From positions 1-64,000 of the forward strand of contig JAFTVI010000017.1 in the NCBI GenBank assembly GCA_017465825.1: a stretch of 64,000 nucleotides of DNA, written 5' to 3'. Origin of the DNA: Clostridia bacterium (lineage in GTDB: Bacteria > Bacillota > Clostridia > Oscillospirales > Acutalibacteraceae). Below are positions 34,853 through 43,581 of the stretch, piece after piece. The number at the start of each line of letters is the position of its first letter. The stretch's first letter is position 1. The position numbers were made by a program, and so were the translations under genes. The notes beneath the pieces are model-generated. The model did no database searches, had not been told where the DNA came from, and saw only the letters and a program-made list of their open reading frames with translations.

Positions 34853-36136
34853 TTATAATTCTGTTTTAACCGGCATACCGTTATTTTCCATTGATTCATC
34901 TGCGCAAAATACAACGAGATGACCTGCAACGGAATCATCAAGTGAGGTACAGGATATTGACGGCTCAGAATCGGTTATGTACTTGATAAAGTCTGCTACA
35001 AGAGCGTGGTCACCGCCACCGTGACCGATTGAAGCTGAATATGATTCGGATAAATCAACTATTCGGTCTGTGTGGTCACTCTCATTGTGCGGATTAATGT
35101 ATGAAACGGTAAACTTCTGATCTTCAAAAATGCCGTTAATTTCACCTTTTGTGCCTATAATATGTACAATTCTTTTTGAAAATGCACAGCCTGCCGTAAG
35201 ATTATGTGTGCCTGTAGCGCCGTTATTGAAACGAATCATAACAGTCTGGTGATCAACCACGTTGTTATCGCATTTATATGCACATCTGCCGTAAGGACTT
35301 ACATTTTTAAGATATTCGTATTTTTCATCGTATGATGCGTGATGAAGCTCAGGCCATACATAAAAATCCCATCTGCCCGGAAGGTCAAGATAAATTCTTC
35401 TTGCGGAAAGGTTACAGGTGTCAACATATTTGCAGTCCACCATACATCTTTCGCCTGCACCTTCAGGAGCATTTTCTGCCTTGAAATATTGCAGAGAACC
35501 GGTGCTTGTTACAAATTCTGGTTTTACATCGCCCATAAGCCACATCATAAGGTCAATATCGTGACAGCATTTTGCAAGGAGCATTGATGTTTTTGAACGG
35601 TCAGAATTTGCCCACTTGCCGCGTACGTACGATGTTGCATAGTGATGATAGCTGACATCCTCACAAAGCTGAATGCTAATAATGTCACCGATTTCGCCGC
35701 TGTGTATGGTCTTTTTGATTTCTTTATAAAACTCGGAATACCTGAGAACGTGGCAAACCATTACTTTATTGTTATGCTCTTTTACAACGTTCACAAGCTC
35801 AATCATTTCAGCTTTGCTGACGGCAAATGGCTTTTCAAGAAGCATATCATAGCCTTTTTTTAGCAGAGGTACAGACGTTGATACGTGGTCTTTGTCCATA
35901 GTTCCGTTAATGATAACATCAGCAAATCTGTCACGCTCAGCAAGCTCAGCGGCATCTGTAAAACAGTTTTCTTTAGGAATTCCGTATTTCGCGGCTGCTT
36001 CGCTGACCCTGTCACTGTCAGGATCTGCTATTCCGACGATTTTGAGTTCATCGGGATGTTCAATTGAATAGTCGGCATAAATTATGGATCTGTGACCTGC
36101 ACCGACAATAATAGCTGTAATAGGTTTCTTGTTCAT
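34853..36136 (-). CDS. Gfo/Idh/MocA-family oxidoreductase
   Basis: A 427-residue NAD(P)-dependent sugar dehydrogenase-type protein. The Rossmann start is TAIIVGAGHRSIIYADYS, the family Glu-Lys-Pro appears in LLEKPFAVSKAEM near residue 100, and the C-terminal alpha/beta substrate domain contains HDIDLMMWL. Four or five cysteines in ERCMVDCKYVDTC and GRCAYKC suggest a structural metal site seen in one Gfo/Idh subgroup. AAGGAA precedes ATG 36136, 12 bases after proX. Downstream of a GPH sugar symporter, so it probably oxidises or reduces a sugar or cyclitol; the substrate is unknown. Confidence 0.88.
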   Translation of the reverse strand: MNKKPITAIIVGAGHRSIIYADYSIEHPDELKIVGIADPDSDRVSEAAAKYGIPKENCFTDAAELAERDRFADVIINGTMDKDHVSTSVPLLKKGYDMLLEKPFAVSKAEMIELVNVVKEHNNKVMVCHVLRYSEFYKEIKKTIHSGEIGDIISIQLCEDVSYHHYATSYVRGKWANSDRSKTSMLLAKCCHDIDLMMWLMGDVKPEFVTSTGSLQYFKAENAPEGAGERCMVDCKYVDTCNLSARRIYLDLPGRWDFYVWPELHHASYDEKYEYLKNVSPYGRCAYKCDNNVVDHQTVMIRFNNGATGTHNLTAGCAFSKRIVHIIGTKGEINGIFEDQKFTVSYINPHNESDHTDRIVDLSESYSASIGHGGGDHALVADFIKYITDSEPSISCTSLDDSVAGHLVVFCADESMENNGMPVKTEL

Positions 36137-36148
36137 AAATATATTCCT

Positions 36149-36682
36149 TTATACATTTATAATAATCAGTTGATGATTTATGTGCGTTATGAATTTCTCC
36201 GTTATATCACCGGTTTTAATTTTTAGTGTTGATGTGTTTTTGCAGGGATGACACCCGATATACTCATTTTTCAGCAAATCTGAATCAACAGCAACCGTAA
36301 CCTTATTTTCTGTATCGTTAATAAGACTCAAAACACTCACCGAGCCGGGAGTTGTACCGAGATAACGCATTAATTCACCGTCGGATGCAAAAGACAGTCT
36401 GCTTGAACCGATCTGTCTTGAAACTATACCTGCTTCATACTTTTTGTCGCCTTTAAGCAGAAGCAGACAGTAAACATCTTTTTTGTTGTTTGTCAGAAAA
36501 ATGTTTTTGCAAATATGCACGTCCAGAAATTTTTCAATCGCGGCACATTCGTTAATTGTTGCGGCAGGAGAGTGGTCAATCCTTTTAAACTGAATATCCA
36601 GTTTTTCAAGAGTATCGTATACCTGCTCCTCGATGCGACTTCTTTTGTCATTCGGGCGTGAATCGTACAATAAAAAATTCAT
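36149..36682 (-). CDS. Prolyl-tRNA editing protein ProX/YbaK-like
   Basis: A 177-residue trans-editing deacylase that hydrolyses Ala-tRNA(Pro) or similar mischarged tRNAs. The family pattern FKRIDHSPAATINECAAIEKFL is near the N-terminus, followed by CKNIFLTNNKKDVYCLLLLKG with the conserved Lys, and GTTPGSVSVLSLIND around residue 108, all typical of the PrdX/ProX branch. GGTGAT lies just before ATG 36682. It has no evident link with the flanking sugar genes; it starts about 75 bases after the symporter terminator. Confidence 0.88.
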   Translation of the reverse strand: MNFLLYDSRPNDKRSRIEEQVYDTLEKLDIQFKRIDHSPAATINECAAIEKFLDVHICKNIFLTNNKKDVYCLLLLKGDKKYEAGIVSRQIGSSRLSFASDGELMRYLGTTPGSVSVLSLINDTENKVTVAVDSDLLKNEYIGCHPCKNTSTLKIKTGDITEKFITHINHQLIIINV

Positions 36683-36756
36683 TACATCACCGATAAATGA
36701 TTTTGCAAAAGAATATTAGCACAAATTATCAGTTAATTCAACATCTTTTTATAAAA

Positions 36757-36793
36757 TAATAAAATAAAATCTGCACACTTTATCGGTGTGCAG
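36757..36793 (-). terminator. Terminator after the GPH symporter
   Basis: CTGCACA (36771-36777) and TGTGCAG (36787-36793) arms; on the minus strand followed by ATTTTATTTTATT. Ends the symporter message before proX. Confidence 0.75.
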
Positions 36794-36805
36794 AGAAACT
36801 ATGTA

Positions 36806-38200
36806 TTATTCTTCCTGAGCAGAAAGCTTGGCAGTAATCTCTTTCATTCTGTCATCAGTAAGCTTGAATTTAGTTGAGAATACGATAAGTGAAAGCGCCA
36901 TAAGCACCATTGGCAGAACCAGCATCATAATGCTGATAGTTGTGTGTGCCATTTCGGGGTTTGCAGAATGCAGATCACCGTCATAATGAGAAATTGAGAG
37001 TCCCGAATAAAGAATAACTGTCTGCACCGTATATGCCATTTTCTGCAGTAATCCCTTCATAGAGAATGTGACTGATTCGGCTCTGTATCCCATTTTATAT
37101 TCGCCGTAGTCAACAATATCTGCAAGGAAAACAGTCTGTGAAACAAACATTGAAGCTGTGCCGATTTGTGCAAGAAGATATGCTATACTCATTGCGGTAA
37201 TACTTCCGGACTGACCTGAAATAAACATTCCGAGATAACCCGCAATTGCAAGAGAAAGTGAGAACTGATACGTTCTTCTTCTTGAAGTGAATTTCATCAT
37301 TATGGGAATTACAGCAAGACCGAGTATTGAACCCACTGCACCGAAGGTGTTAAAACCGCTCTGGCTTTCGCTGTTGCCTACTACAACATCAAAGTAATAT
37401 GCCCCTACACCTGAAATCATATAAAAGCCGGCGTTTGACAGCATAGCAAAAAGTATAAACACTCTCAGCTGGTCATTACTTTTGATAACCTCAAATATTT
37501 TTTTGAATGAAAATTTTTCCTCAGGCGGAGTTCTGTGTTTTTCTTTTGTTGTGCTCACGCTTATTGTTGAAAAAAGAACAAGACCAACTGCGCAGACAAC
37601 GGACATCACTGTAAATGTTCTTGCGTCATATACAGCTTCTCCCGTGTTAGGATCTTTTGTAATGCTTACCAATCCCATAAGGAGCGGTCCGCCGATAGAA
37701 ACGATTCCCTGACCGAGACCTGAGAACGTTCTTGCAATGGTTGCAATAAGACTGCGCTGTTTTGCATCGTTTGTAAATGACGGAACCATTGACCAATAAG
37801 GAATATCAGCGAGTGTGTTTGTCATATCCCATAATATATACATAAATGCTATGTAAACATATAGCGATACGCCCGATAATCCGAAAATATTGTTGAAAAG
37901 CAGGCCTAAGATTATTGAATTCAAAAGTGAGCCTATAAGTATCCAGGGTCTGTATTTACCCATTCTGAATTTGCCGTTATCAACAATTGAACCCATCATC
38001 GGGTCATTAATGCCATCCCAGATTCGTGCAAGGGGAGTGAGAACAAGCAAAAAGTTTGAACTAAGTTTCAATACGTCTGTCAGATACTTATTAAGGTATG
38101 AGTTGAATAAACCGTAGCTGAGGTCAAGTCCTATTGCACCTACGCCGTAGCCCAGATAACTAAGCAGACCGCCTTTTTTTTCTTTTCCGTTTTTAGCCAT
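36806..38200 (-). CDS. GPH-family sugar:cation symporter
   Basis: A 464-residue, 12-segment membrane transporter of the glycoside-pentoside-hexuronide family (MFS-like). Characteristic stretches are LSYLGYGVGAIGLDLSYG at the N-terminus, the GPH signature PLARIWDGINDPMMGSIVDN in the second segment region (Asp residues for cation coupling), and FRMGKYRPWILIGSL. The centre is a cytoplasmic basic loop (STTKEKHRTPPEEKFSFKK). It probably imports a glycoside or pentoside with Na+ or H+; the substrate is unknown. Preceded by a clear CAGGAGG ribosome binding site. Confidence 0.9.
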   Translation of the reverse strand: MAKNGKEKKGGLLSYLGYGVGAIGLDLSYGLFNSYLNKYLTDVLKLSSNFLLVLTPLARIWDGINDPMMGSIVDNGKFRMGKYRPWILIGSLLNSIILGLLFNNIFGLSGVSLYVYIAFMYILWDMTNTLADIPYWSMVPSFTNDAKQRSLIATIARTFSGLGQGIVSIGGPLLMGLVSITKDPNTGEAVYDARTFTVMSVVCAVGLVLFSTISVSTTKEKHRTPPEEKFSFKKIFEVIKSNDQLRVFILFAMLSNAGFYMISGVGAYYFDVVVGNSESQSGFNTFGAVGSILGLAVIPIMMKFTSRRRTYQFSLSLAIAGYLGMFISGQSGSITAMSIAYLLAQIGTASMFVSQTVFLADIVDYGEYKMGYRAESVTFSMKGLLQKMAYTVQTVILYSGLSISHYDGDLHSANPEMAHTTISIMMLVLPMVLMALSLIVFSTKFKLTDDRMKEITAKLSAQEE

Positions 38201-38230
38201 ATATATAACCTCCTGAATCGTTACCGTAAT

Positions 38231-38259
38231 ATATTATAATATTTTAACAAAACTATCAA
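38231..38259 (-). promoter_or_regulatory. Candidate promoter of the GPH symporter
   Basis: On the minus strand TTGATA (38259-38254), 17 bases, TAATAT (38236-38231), with an overlapping TATAAT two bases nearer. Confidence 0.5.
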
Positions 38260-38308
38260 TAGAAACATAAATTTTTGTAATAATTTTTTTAAACTTTTCT
38301 ATACTGTC

Positions 38309-38337
38309 TTGTAATTTTTTTTTGTATAGTTTATAAT
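38309..38337 (+). promoter_or_regulatory. Candidate promoter of the LCP-like gene
   Basis: TTGTAA (38309-38314), 17 bases rich in T, TATAAT (38332-38337), 21 bases ahead of the ATG at 38359. Confidence 0.65.
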
Positions 38338-38358
38338 AACAAGATAAGGTGGTATAGT

Positions 38359-39156
38359 ATGCATTTAAATAAAATTTTTAATAATAAAAAAGCTTTGATT
38401 ACACTAATTTCAATAATTTTGCTTATTGCAATTGCCGTAGTGTGTATAATTGTTGCAGTTTCTGATACAGACGATATAGCGGGCAGCGAAACAACAACAG
38501 GCATTCCTGCAGATAACAATAGCAATGTTCTTTCCGGGGACAGCACTTTTCTGGTTGTTATTACCGATGAGTCCAATGACATTGTTTTGCCATTGCTTGC
38601 GGAATTTAAAATTTATTCTAAATGTCTTGTTCTGACACCGTTGGACAAAGATACTTTATCGTCTGACGGCAGAAGTTACAGCGAATGTTATTCGTACGGC
38701 GGCATCAATCTTTTGGAAAGCAGTGTTGAGGGTGTCAGGAATGTCGATATTGACAGATATGCTGTTATAAATAAATCGGGTTTTAACCGTCTTACAGAGC
38801 TGATGGGGGAAGTTTCTCTCTATATCAATGAGGATTTTACGTATGCAACATCCGATAAAACATATACCGTTACAATGGGTAACAACGATATGGGGTCGGA
38901 TATGCTGTTTACTTACATAGCACTGCTTGCTGAACGTGAAAACGGCGAAACAGCGGCGGCAGAAATTGTTTGTACCGTAGTCAACTCATATTTGCAGAAT
39001 CTTGACTCCTATGATTCCGAGGAGTTATTCGGTGATGTTACCAACTGTTTCTCAACAAATGTAACCATTTCAGATTATTATACTGCTGAAAGTGACATTT
39101 CCTATTTGATTGAAAACGGTTTTGAATGTATATTATCAAGTGGTATTGATGGCTGA
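38359..39156 (+). CDS. Membrane-anchored LytR-CpsA-Psr-like protein, apparently degenerate
   Basis: A 265-residue protein with one N-terminal membrane segment (about residues 12-34) and an extracytoplasmic domain that follows the LCP layout: a TFLVVITDE strand, the SECYSYGGINLLESSVEG helix (compare NAAYAYGGPELAVKTVE in LCP enzymes) and the DRYAVINKSGFNRLTELMGEV segment. LCP enzymes attach wall polymers to peptidoglycan. The catalytic Arg of the usual IPRDT is missing (LTPLDKDT), so activity is doubtful. Strong AAGGTGG upstream of ATG 38359. Its stop overlaps the transglutaminase-like gene (TGATGA). Assignment by recalled motifs. Confidence 0.65.
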   Translation: MHLNKIFNNKKALITLISIILLIAIAVVCIIVAVSDTDDIAGSETTTGIPADNNSNVLSGDSTFLVVITDESNDIVLPLLAEFKIYSKCLVLTPLDKDTLSSDGRSYSECYSYGGINLLESSVEGVRNVDIDRYAVINKSGFNRLTELMGEVSLYINEDFTYATSDKTYTVTMGNNDMGSDMLFTYIALLAERENGETAAAEIVCTVVNSYLQNLDSYDSEELFGDVTNCFSTNVTISDYYTAESDISYLIENGFECILSSGIDG

Positions 39157-40334
39157 TGAAAAAGAAAATATTTAAAATTGCTGTTGCATTGATTTGTGTG
39201 CTTGTTGCATACGGTATTTTTCAGAATTTCAATTACGAAGATGCAGAAAAAATCAATGCTTACTTTTCTTCGTTTGCGTTTGACGAAGATTTTGACGCAT
39301 CTAATCAACCATACTCAATGCATAACTATAATGAATTATCGGCTGTTGAAAAACAGGCATATATATGTATTTTCAACAACATTGCATCACATCCGGATTA
39401 CATTAAGATTCCGAACCTGACAAGTGAGGAATTCAACAGAGTATATTTCGCAGTAAAAAATGATAACCCCAATATGCTCTGTTTTAATGAGTCGTGTTCA
39501 ATGCTTGAATTCTTTAATTCCTGCCTGATTCAGCTATCATACGAACATAATTCCGATGAATGCAAATCAATGCAGACTCAATTGATGCAGACTGTTCGCT
39601 TTATTGTTGATGAAATGCCCGAATTCAATGATGATTACAGCAAGGAATTGTATATTCACGATTATATAGTACAGAACTGTGTATATAAAGAATCACAGTC
39701 GGCTTCAACTGCATACAGCTGTCTGATAGACGGTTTTGCTGTCTGTTCAGGGTATTCCCGTGCGACGATGCTGCTTTTGAATGAAGCCGGTATTGATTCT
39801 ATGCTTATTGCCGGTACAGGTGAATCCTCATCACAAGGTGCAGTCAGTCATATGTGGAATCTTGTATGGATTGAGGGTGAACCGTATCATCTTGACGTAA
39901 CGTGGGATGATCCTGTTACGGAAAGCACAGACGTAATTTCGCATCTGTATTTCAATCTGACCGATACTGAGATTTCTGCTGATCATTCAGATTATAAGGT
40001 CTTTTACGAATGTACTGCAAGAACTTATAATTACTTTGTCAATAATAATCTCAGCTTTGATTTGTACGGACAGAATGTTCTGGATACAATAAAGCTTAAG
40101 CTTGCAAATAATATCAATAACGGACGTTATTATATAGAATTCACATTTGACAATGACGATGCTTATAAAACGGCACAGTCAAGACTGATTGATGACACTT
40201 CAACCCATTCGGACATATATGATTTGCTTGACTATATATCCAGATATGCCGCTGACAAGGTTGATAAAACTCACATAAATTTTGCCTGTGACGATAATAA
40301 AAATTACATCAGGATGATGTTTGATATACTTTAA
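39156..40334 (+). CDS. Exported transglutaminase-like protein
   Basis: A 392-residue protein with an N-terminal signal anchor (KKKIFKIAVALICVLVAYGIF). The second half has a transglutaminase/protease-like core with the Cys-His-Asp triad in order: GFAVCSGYSRAT (around residue 200), GAVSHMWNLVWI, and HLDVTWDDP. Helical N-terminal segment (40-170) precedes it. Such proteins may act as thiol proteases or cross-linkers at the cell surface. The ATG overlaps the LCP-like gene stop, so the two are translationally coupled and presumably functionally linked in the envelope. Substrate unknown. Confidence 0.82.
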   Translation: MKKKIFKIAVALICVLVAYGIFQNFNYEDAEKINAYFSSFAFDEDFDASNQPYSMHNYNELSAVEKQAYICIFNNIASHPDYIKIPNLTSEEFNRVYFAVKNDNPNMLCFNESCSMLEFFNSCLIQLSYEHNSDECKSMQTQLMQTVRFIVDEMPEFNDDYSKELYIHDYIVQNCVYKESQSASTAYSCLIDGFAVCSGYSRATMLLLNEAGIDSMLIAGTGESSSQGAVSHMWNLVWIEGEPYHLDVTWDDPVTESTDVISHLYFNLTDTEISADHSDYKVFYECTARTYNYFVNNNLSFDLYGQNVLDTIKLKLANNINNGRYYIEFTFDNDDAYKTAQSRLIDDTSTHSDIYDLLDYISRYAADKVDKTHINFACDDNKNYIRMMFDIL

Positions 40335-40352
40335 ATAAAAGGACTGTTTATT

Positions 40353-40910
40353 TTGGATAGTGAAAAAATTAAAAGAGCTGTAAGAGATATACTTGAAGCT
40401 ATCGGTGAAGATCCCGACAGGGAAGGGCTTGCTGAAACACCTGCCCGCGTTGCCGCAATGTATGAGGAGATTTTTTCGGGAATCGCTGATGACCCTAAAA
40501 AATATATGAAGGTGTTTACCGAAAAGGATAATGATGAAATCGTTGTAGTCCGTGATATTCCATTGTATTCTATGTGTGAGCATCATCTTCTGCCGTTTGT
40601 GGGTAAGGCTCATATTGCATACATTCCTTCAGACGGCAAGGTCATAGGTCTTTCAAAGCTTGCAAGAATAGTAAGTTCATTTGCCAAAAGACCTCAGCTT
40701 CAGGAGCGTATTACTTCACAGGTTGCAGATTTTCTTGATGAAGAGCTTAATCCTTTAGGCATTGCCGTTATTGTTGAAGCTCAGCATCTGTGTATGACTA
40801 TGCGCGGAGCAAGAGCGGCTGGAGCAGTAACACAGACATCAGCCTTGAGAGGTATTGCAAAAAGCGATGCGCGAACAAGAGCTGAAATTATGTCTTTGCT
40901 GAAAGGTTAA
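40353..40910 (+). CDS. folE: GTP cyclohydrolase I
   Basis: Converts GTP to 7,8-dihydroneopterin triphosphate, the entry to folate synthesis; 185 residues. Zinc and catalytic motifs are [20 protein letters not shown] and the [12 protein letters not shown] segment (third Cys ligand with HLCMTMRG). The QLQERIT segment supports the type IA (FolE) fold. Start is TTG 40353, with AAAGGA 9 bases upstream; no ATG lies at the correct N-terminus. It follows the transglutaminase-like gene by 18 bases and precedes a lipoprotein by 9. No other fol gene is adjacent. Confidence 0.94.
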   Translation: MDSEKIKRAVRDILEAIGEDPDREGLAETPARVAAMYEEIFSGIADDPKKYMKVFTEKDNDEIVVVRDIPLYSMCEHHLLPFVGKAHIAYIPSDGKVIGLSKLARIVSSFAKRPQLQERITSQVADFLDEELNPLGIAVIVEAQHLCMTMRGARAAGAVTQTSALRGIAKSDARTRAEIMSLLKG

Positions 40911-40919
40911 GGTGGAATT

Positions 40920-41588
40920 ATGTATAAAAAAATTATAGCATTGTTTTTGCTCGTAAGTATTGTTTTTACTTTCTCATCCTGTGCAGATAAAGATACATAT
41001 TATACCGCTGATGACGGTACTCAGTATCTTGTTTGCAGAGATGCAGAAGATAATCTGGTCATAAACGACAGCGGAAAACTGCTCGTTTACACTTTGAACG
41101 AAAACAACAAAAAAATTAAATCTGATTCAGGTGAATATATTACCGAGTATGTGGATTTTAACGGTCAGGTTGTGTATGACGGTACGGTAGAAACGGCAGA
41201 AATGCGTTTTGAGCTTCCGAACGGATTTGTTGAAAGTCGGGAGAATCCCGGTTATTTTTTCAATTCTGCATATCAGGGTGAAATTTTCATAGATTATTAT
41301 GCCAGCGGAATGGATATTCATATTCAGGCACAGGAAACTAATTGTGAGGATTTGCTTGAAAGCTTCGGAAGTGAAGTTTTTTCTTACAAAAAATATACGG
41401 TTGATATCAGTGGTATCGAATGTACAGCCTTCAATAGCCTTTCTACAACTTCCGAATACTACAGAAATGCATTTTTCTATTTTATACCTTATGATACGGG
41501 CTATTATATAATAAACTGCAATATCAGCACTGATTACAAAAATAAGGTTGATTTTGATTCATTTGTTGAGGATATATTAATAAAGTAA
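40920..41588 (+). CDS. Putative lipoprotein of unknown function
   Basis: A 222-residue exported protein with a lipobox ending FSSC (lipidated Cys21). The mature N-terminal third is hydrophilic and Asp/Glu/Thr-rich ([19 protein letters not shown]), the C-terminal part alternates aromatic beta strands ([21 protein letters not shown]). No enzyme motif recognised. GGTGG precedes the ATG. It lies between folE and uvrB with short spacings (9 and 31 bases), so it is probably co-transcribed, though unrelated in function. Confidence 0.75.
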   Translation: MYKKIIALFLLVSIVFTFSSCADKDTYYTADDGTQYLVCRDAEDNLVINDSGKLLVYTLNENNKKIKSDSGEYITEYVDFNGQVVYDGTVETAEMRFELPNGFVESRENPGYFFNSAYQGEIFIDYYASGMDIHIQAQETNCEDLLESFGSEVFSYKKYTVDISGIECTAFNSLSTTSEYYRNAFFYFIPYDTGYYIINCNISTDYKNKVDFDSFVEDILIK

Positions 41589-41619
41589 TTCCGATAATGT
41601 GTATAAAGGCGGTGTCTTT

Positions 41620-43581
41620 GTGGATAAATTTAAGCTTGTTTCAGAATATAAACCCACAGGTGACCAGCCTCAGGCAATCTGTGAGCTTGTTGAGGGCGTG
41701 GAAAACGGCTATGCAGAGCAGACCTTGCTGGGCGTAACCGGTTCGGGTAAAACCTTTACAATGGCAAATATTATTGAAAAGGTAAACAGACCGACCCTTA
41801 TTCTTGCTCATAACAAAACACTTGCGGCTCAGCTATGCTCCGAATTCCGCGAGTTTTTTCCCGAAAACGCTGTTGAATACTTTGTTTCATATTATGACTA
41901 CTATCAGCCGGAAGCGTACATTCCGACCACTGATACTTATATTGAAAAAGATTCAGCCGTAAATGACGAAATTGACCGTTTGCGCCATTCCGCAACCTCT
42001 GCATTATCCGAGCGCCGCGACGTAATCATCGTTGCCAGTGTGTCCTGTATTTACTCTCTCGGTGACCCGATTGATTACAAAAGTATGGTAATATCTTTGC
42101 GTCAAGGGATGGAAAAAAGCCGTGATGAGCTTATTGAAAAACTGGTCGAACTTCAGTACGAAAGAAATGATATCAATTTTATCCGAAATAGATTCAGAGT
42201 AAGGGGAGATATCGTTGAAATATTCCCCGTTTATACATCAGAATTTGCCATAAGGGTTGAGTTTTTCGGTGATGAAATTGACCGTATTACAGAGTTCAAT
42301 CCTGTTACGGGCAATGTGAATAACGTGGTATCTCACGTTGCAATATATCCTGCATCTCACTATGTTGTTTCCAGAGAAAAGCTGGAAAATGCTATCAATG
42401 AAATAATGTTTGAAATGCTTGAACAGGTCAAGCTGTTTGAATCGCAGGGAAAATTGCTTGAAGCACAGCGCATAAAACAACGGACAGAGTACGATATCGA
42501 AATGCTCCGCGAAACGGGTTTTTGTAAGGGAATTGAAAACTATTCCGCTGTTATGTCAGGCAGAAAGTCGGGCGAACCGCCTTATACATTAATAGATTAT
42601 TTCCCTGATGATTTTCTTTTGTTTGTTGATGAATCCCACGTTACATTGCCGCAGGTCAGAGCAATGTTCGGCGGCGATAAATCACGAAAGGATTCTCTTG
42701 TAGGCTTCGGTTTCCGTTTGCCGTCGGCATATGATAACAGGCCTCTTACATTTGATGAATTCTATAATAAAATCGGACAGAAGATATTTGTCAGCGCAAC
42801 ACCGGGCGACTTTGAGCTGTCAAAAAGCTCTCACGTTGCTGAACAGGTCATCCGTCCTACGGGACTTCTTGACCCCGAAATTTCAGTAAGACCCGTTGAC
42901 GGTCAGATTGAAGACCTTATTTCCGAAATCAATATACGTATTGAGCAAAAAGAACGTGTGCTCGTTACCACACTTACAAAGAAAATGGCTGAAAGTCTTA
43001 CCGATTATCTCACGGATTACGGCATAAAGGTAAGATATATGCATTATGATATCGATACGATTGAGCGAATGGAAATCATCCGTGATTTGCGTCTTGGTGA
43101 GTACGATGTGCTTGTTGGCATCAACCTTCTTCGTGAAGGTCTTGACATTCCCGAAGTGTCACTTGTTGCAATTCTTGATGCCGATAAAGAAGGCTTTTTG
43201 CGTTCCGAACGTTCGCTTATACAGACAATCGGAAGAGCGGCAAGAAATGCGGAAGGTACTGTTATAATGTATGCAGATACTGTTACTCCTTCAATGGAGT
43301 CGGCAATAAGAGAAACACTTCGCCGCCGTGAAAAACAGATGCAGTATAATGCTGAAAACGGAATTACACCCAAAACGATAGTTAAACCTGTGCACGATAT
43401 TATTGAAATCAGCTCAAAGGATGATGTTAATGCTGCAGCAGGTAAAAAACTGTCCAAGAAAGATAAGCTTGCTCTTATTGAAAAACTTTCTAAGGAAATG
43501 AAAGCGGCTGCAAAGATTCTTGAATTTGAACACGCCGCATACCTGAGAGATAAGATTGAAAAACTGAAACAGGAGATATAA
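41620..43581 (+). CDS. uvrB: UvrABC excinuclease subunit B
   Basis: Damage-verification helicase of nucleotide excision repair, 653 residues. The N-terminus [16 protein letters not shown], Walker [16 protein letters not shown], the DNA-opening beta hairpin [21 protein letters not shown] (Walker B), helicase motifs [19 protein letters not shown] and QTIGRAARN, and the C-terminal UVR coiled coil (about the last 40 residues, which binds UvrC) are present. GTG 41620 with GGTG 5 bases upstream is preferred over the GTG at 41599. The TAA adjoins the uvrA ATG. Confidence 0.96.
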   Translation: MDKFKLVSEYKPTGDQPQAICELVEGVENGYAEQTLLGVTGSGKTFTMANIIEKVNRPTLILAHNKTLAAQLCSEFREFFPENAVEYFVSYYDYYQPEAYIPTTDTYIEKDSAVNDEIDRLRHSATSALSERRDVIIVASVSCIYSLGDPIDYKSMVISLRQGMEKSRDELIEKLVELQYERNDINFIRNRFRVRGDIVEIFPVYTSEFAIRVEFFGDEIDRITEFNPVTGNVNNVVSHVAIYPASHYVVSREKLENAINEIMFEMLEQVKLFESQGKLLEAQRIKQRTEYDIEMLRETGFCKGIENYSAVMSGRKSGEPPYTLIDYFPDDFLLFVDESHVTLPQVRAMFGGDKSRKDSLVGFGFRLPSAYDNRPLTFDEFYNKIGQKIFVSATPGDFELSKSSHVAEQVIRPTGLLDPEISVRPVDGQIEDLISEINIRIEQKERVLVTTLTKKMAESLTDYLTDYGIKVRYMHYDIDTIERMEIIRDLRLGEYDVLVGINLLREGLDIPEVSLVAILDADKEGFLRSERSLIQTIGRAARNAEGTVIMYADTVTPSMESAIRETLRRREKQMQYNAENGITPKTIVKPVHDIIEISSKDDVNAAAGKKLSKKDKLALIEKLSKEMKAAAKILEFEHAAYLRDKIEKLKQEI

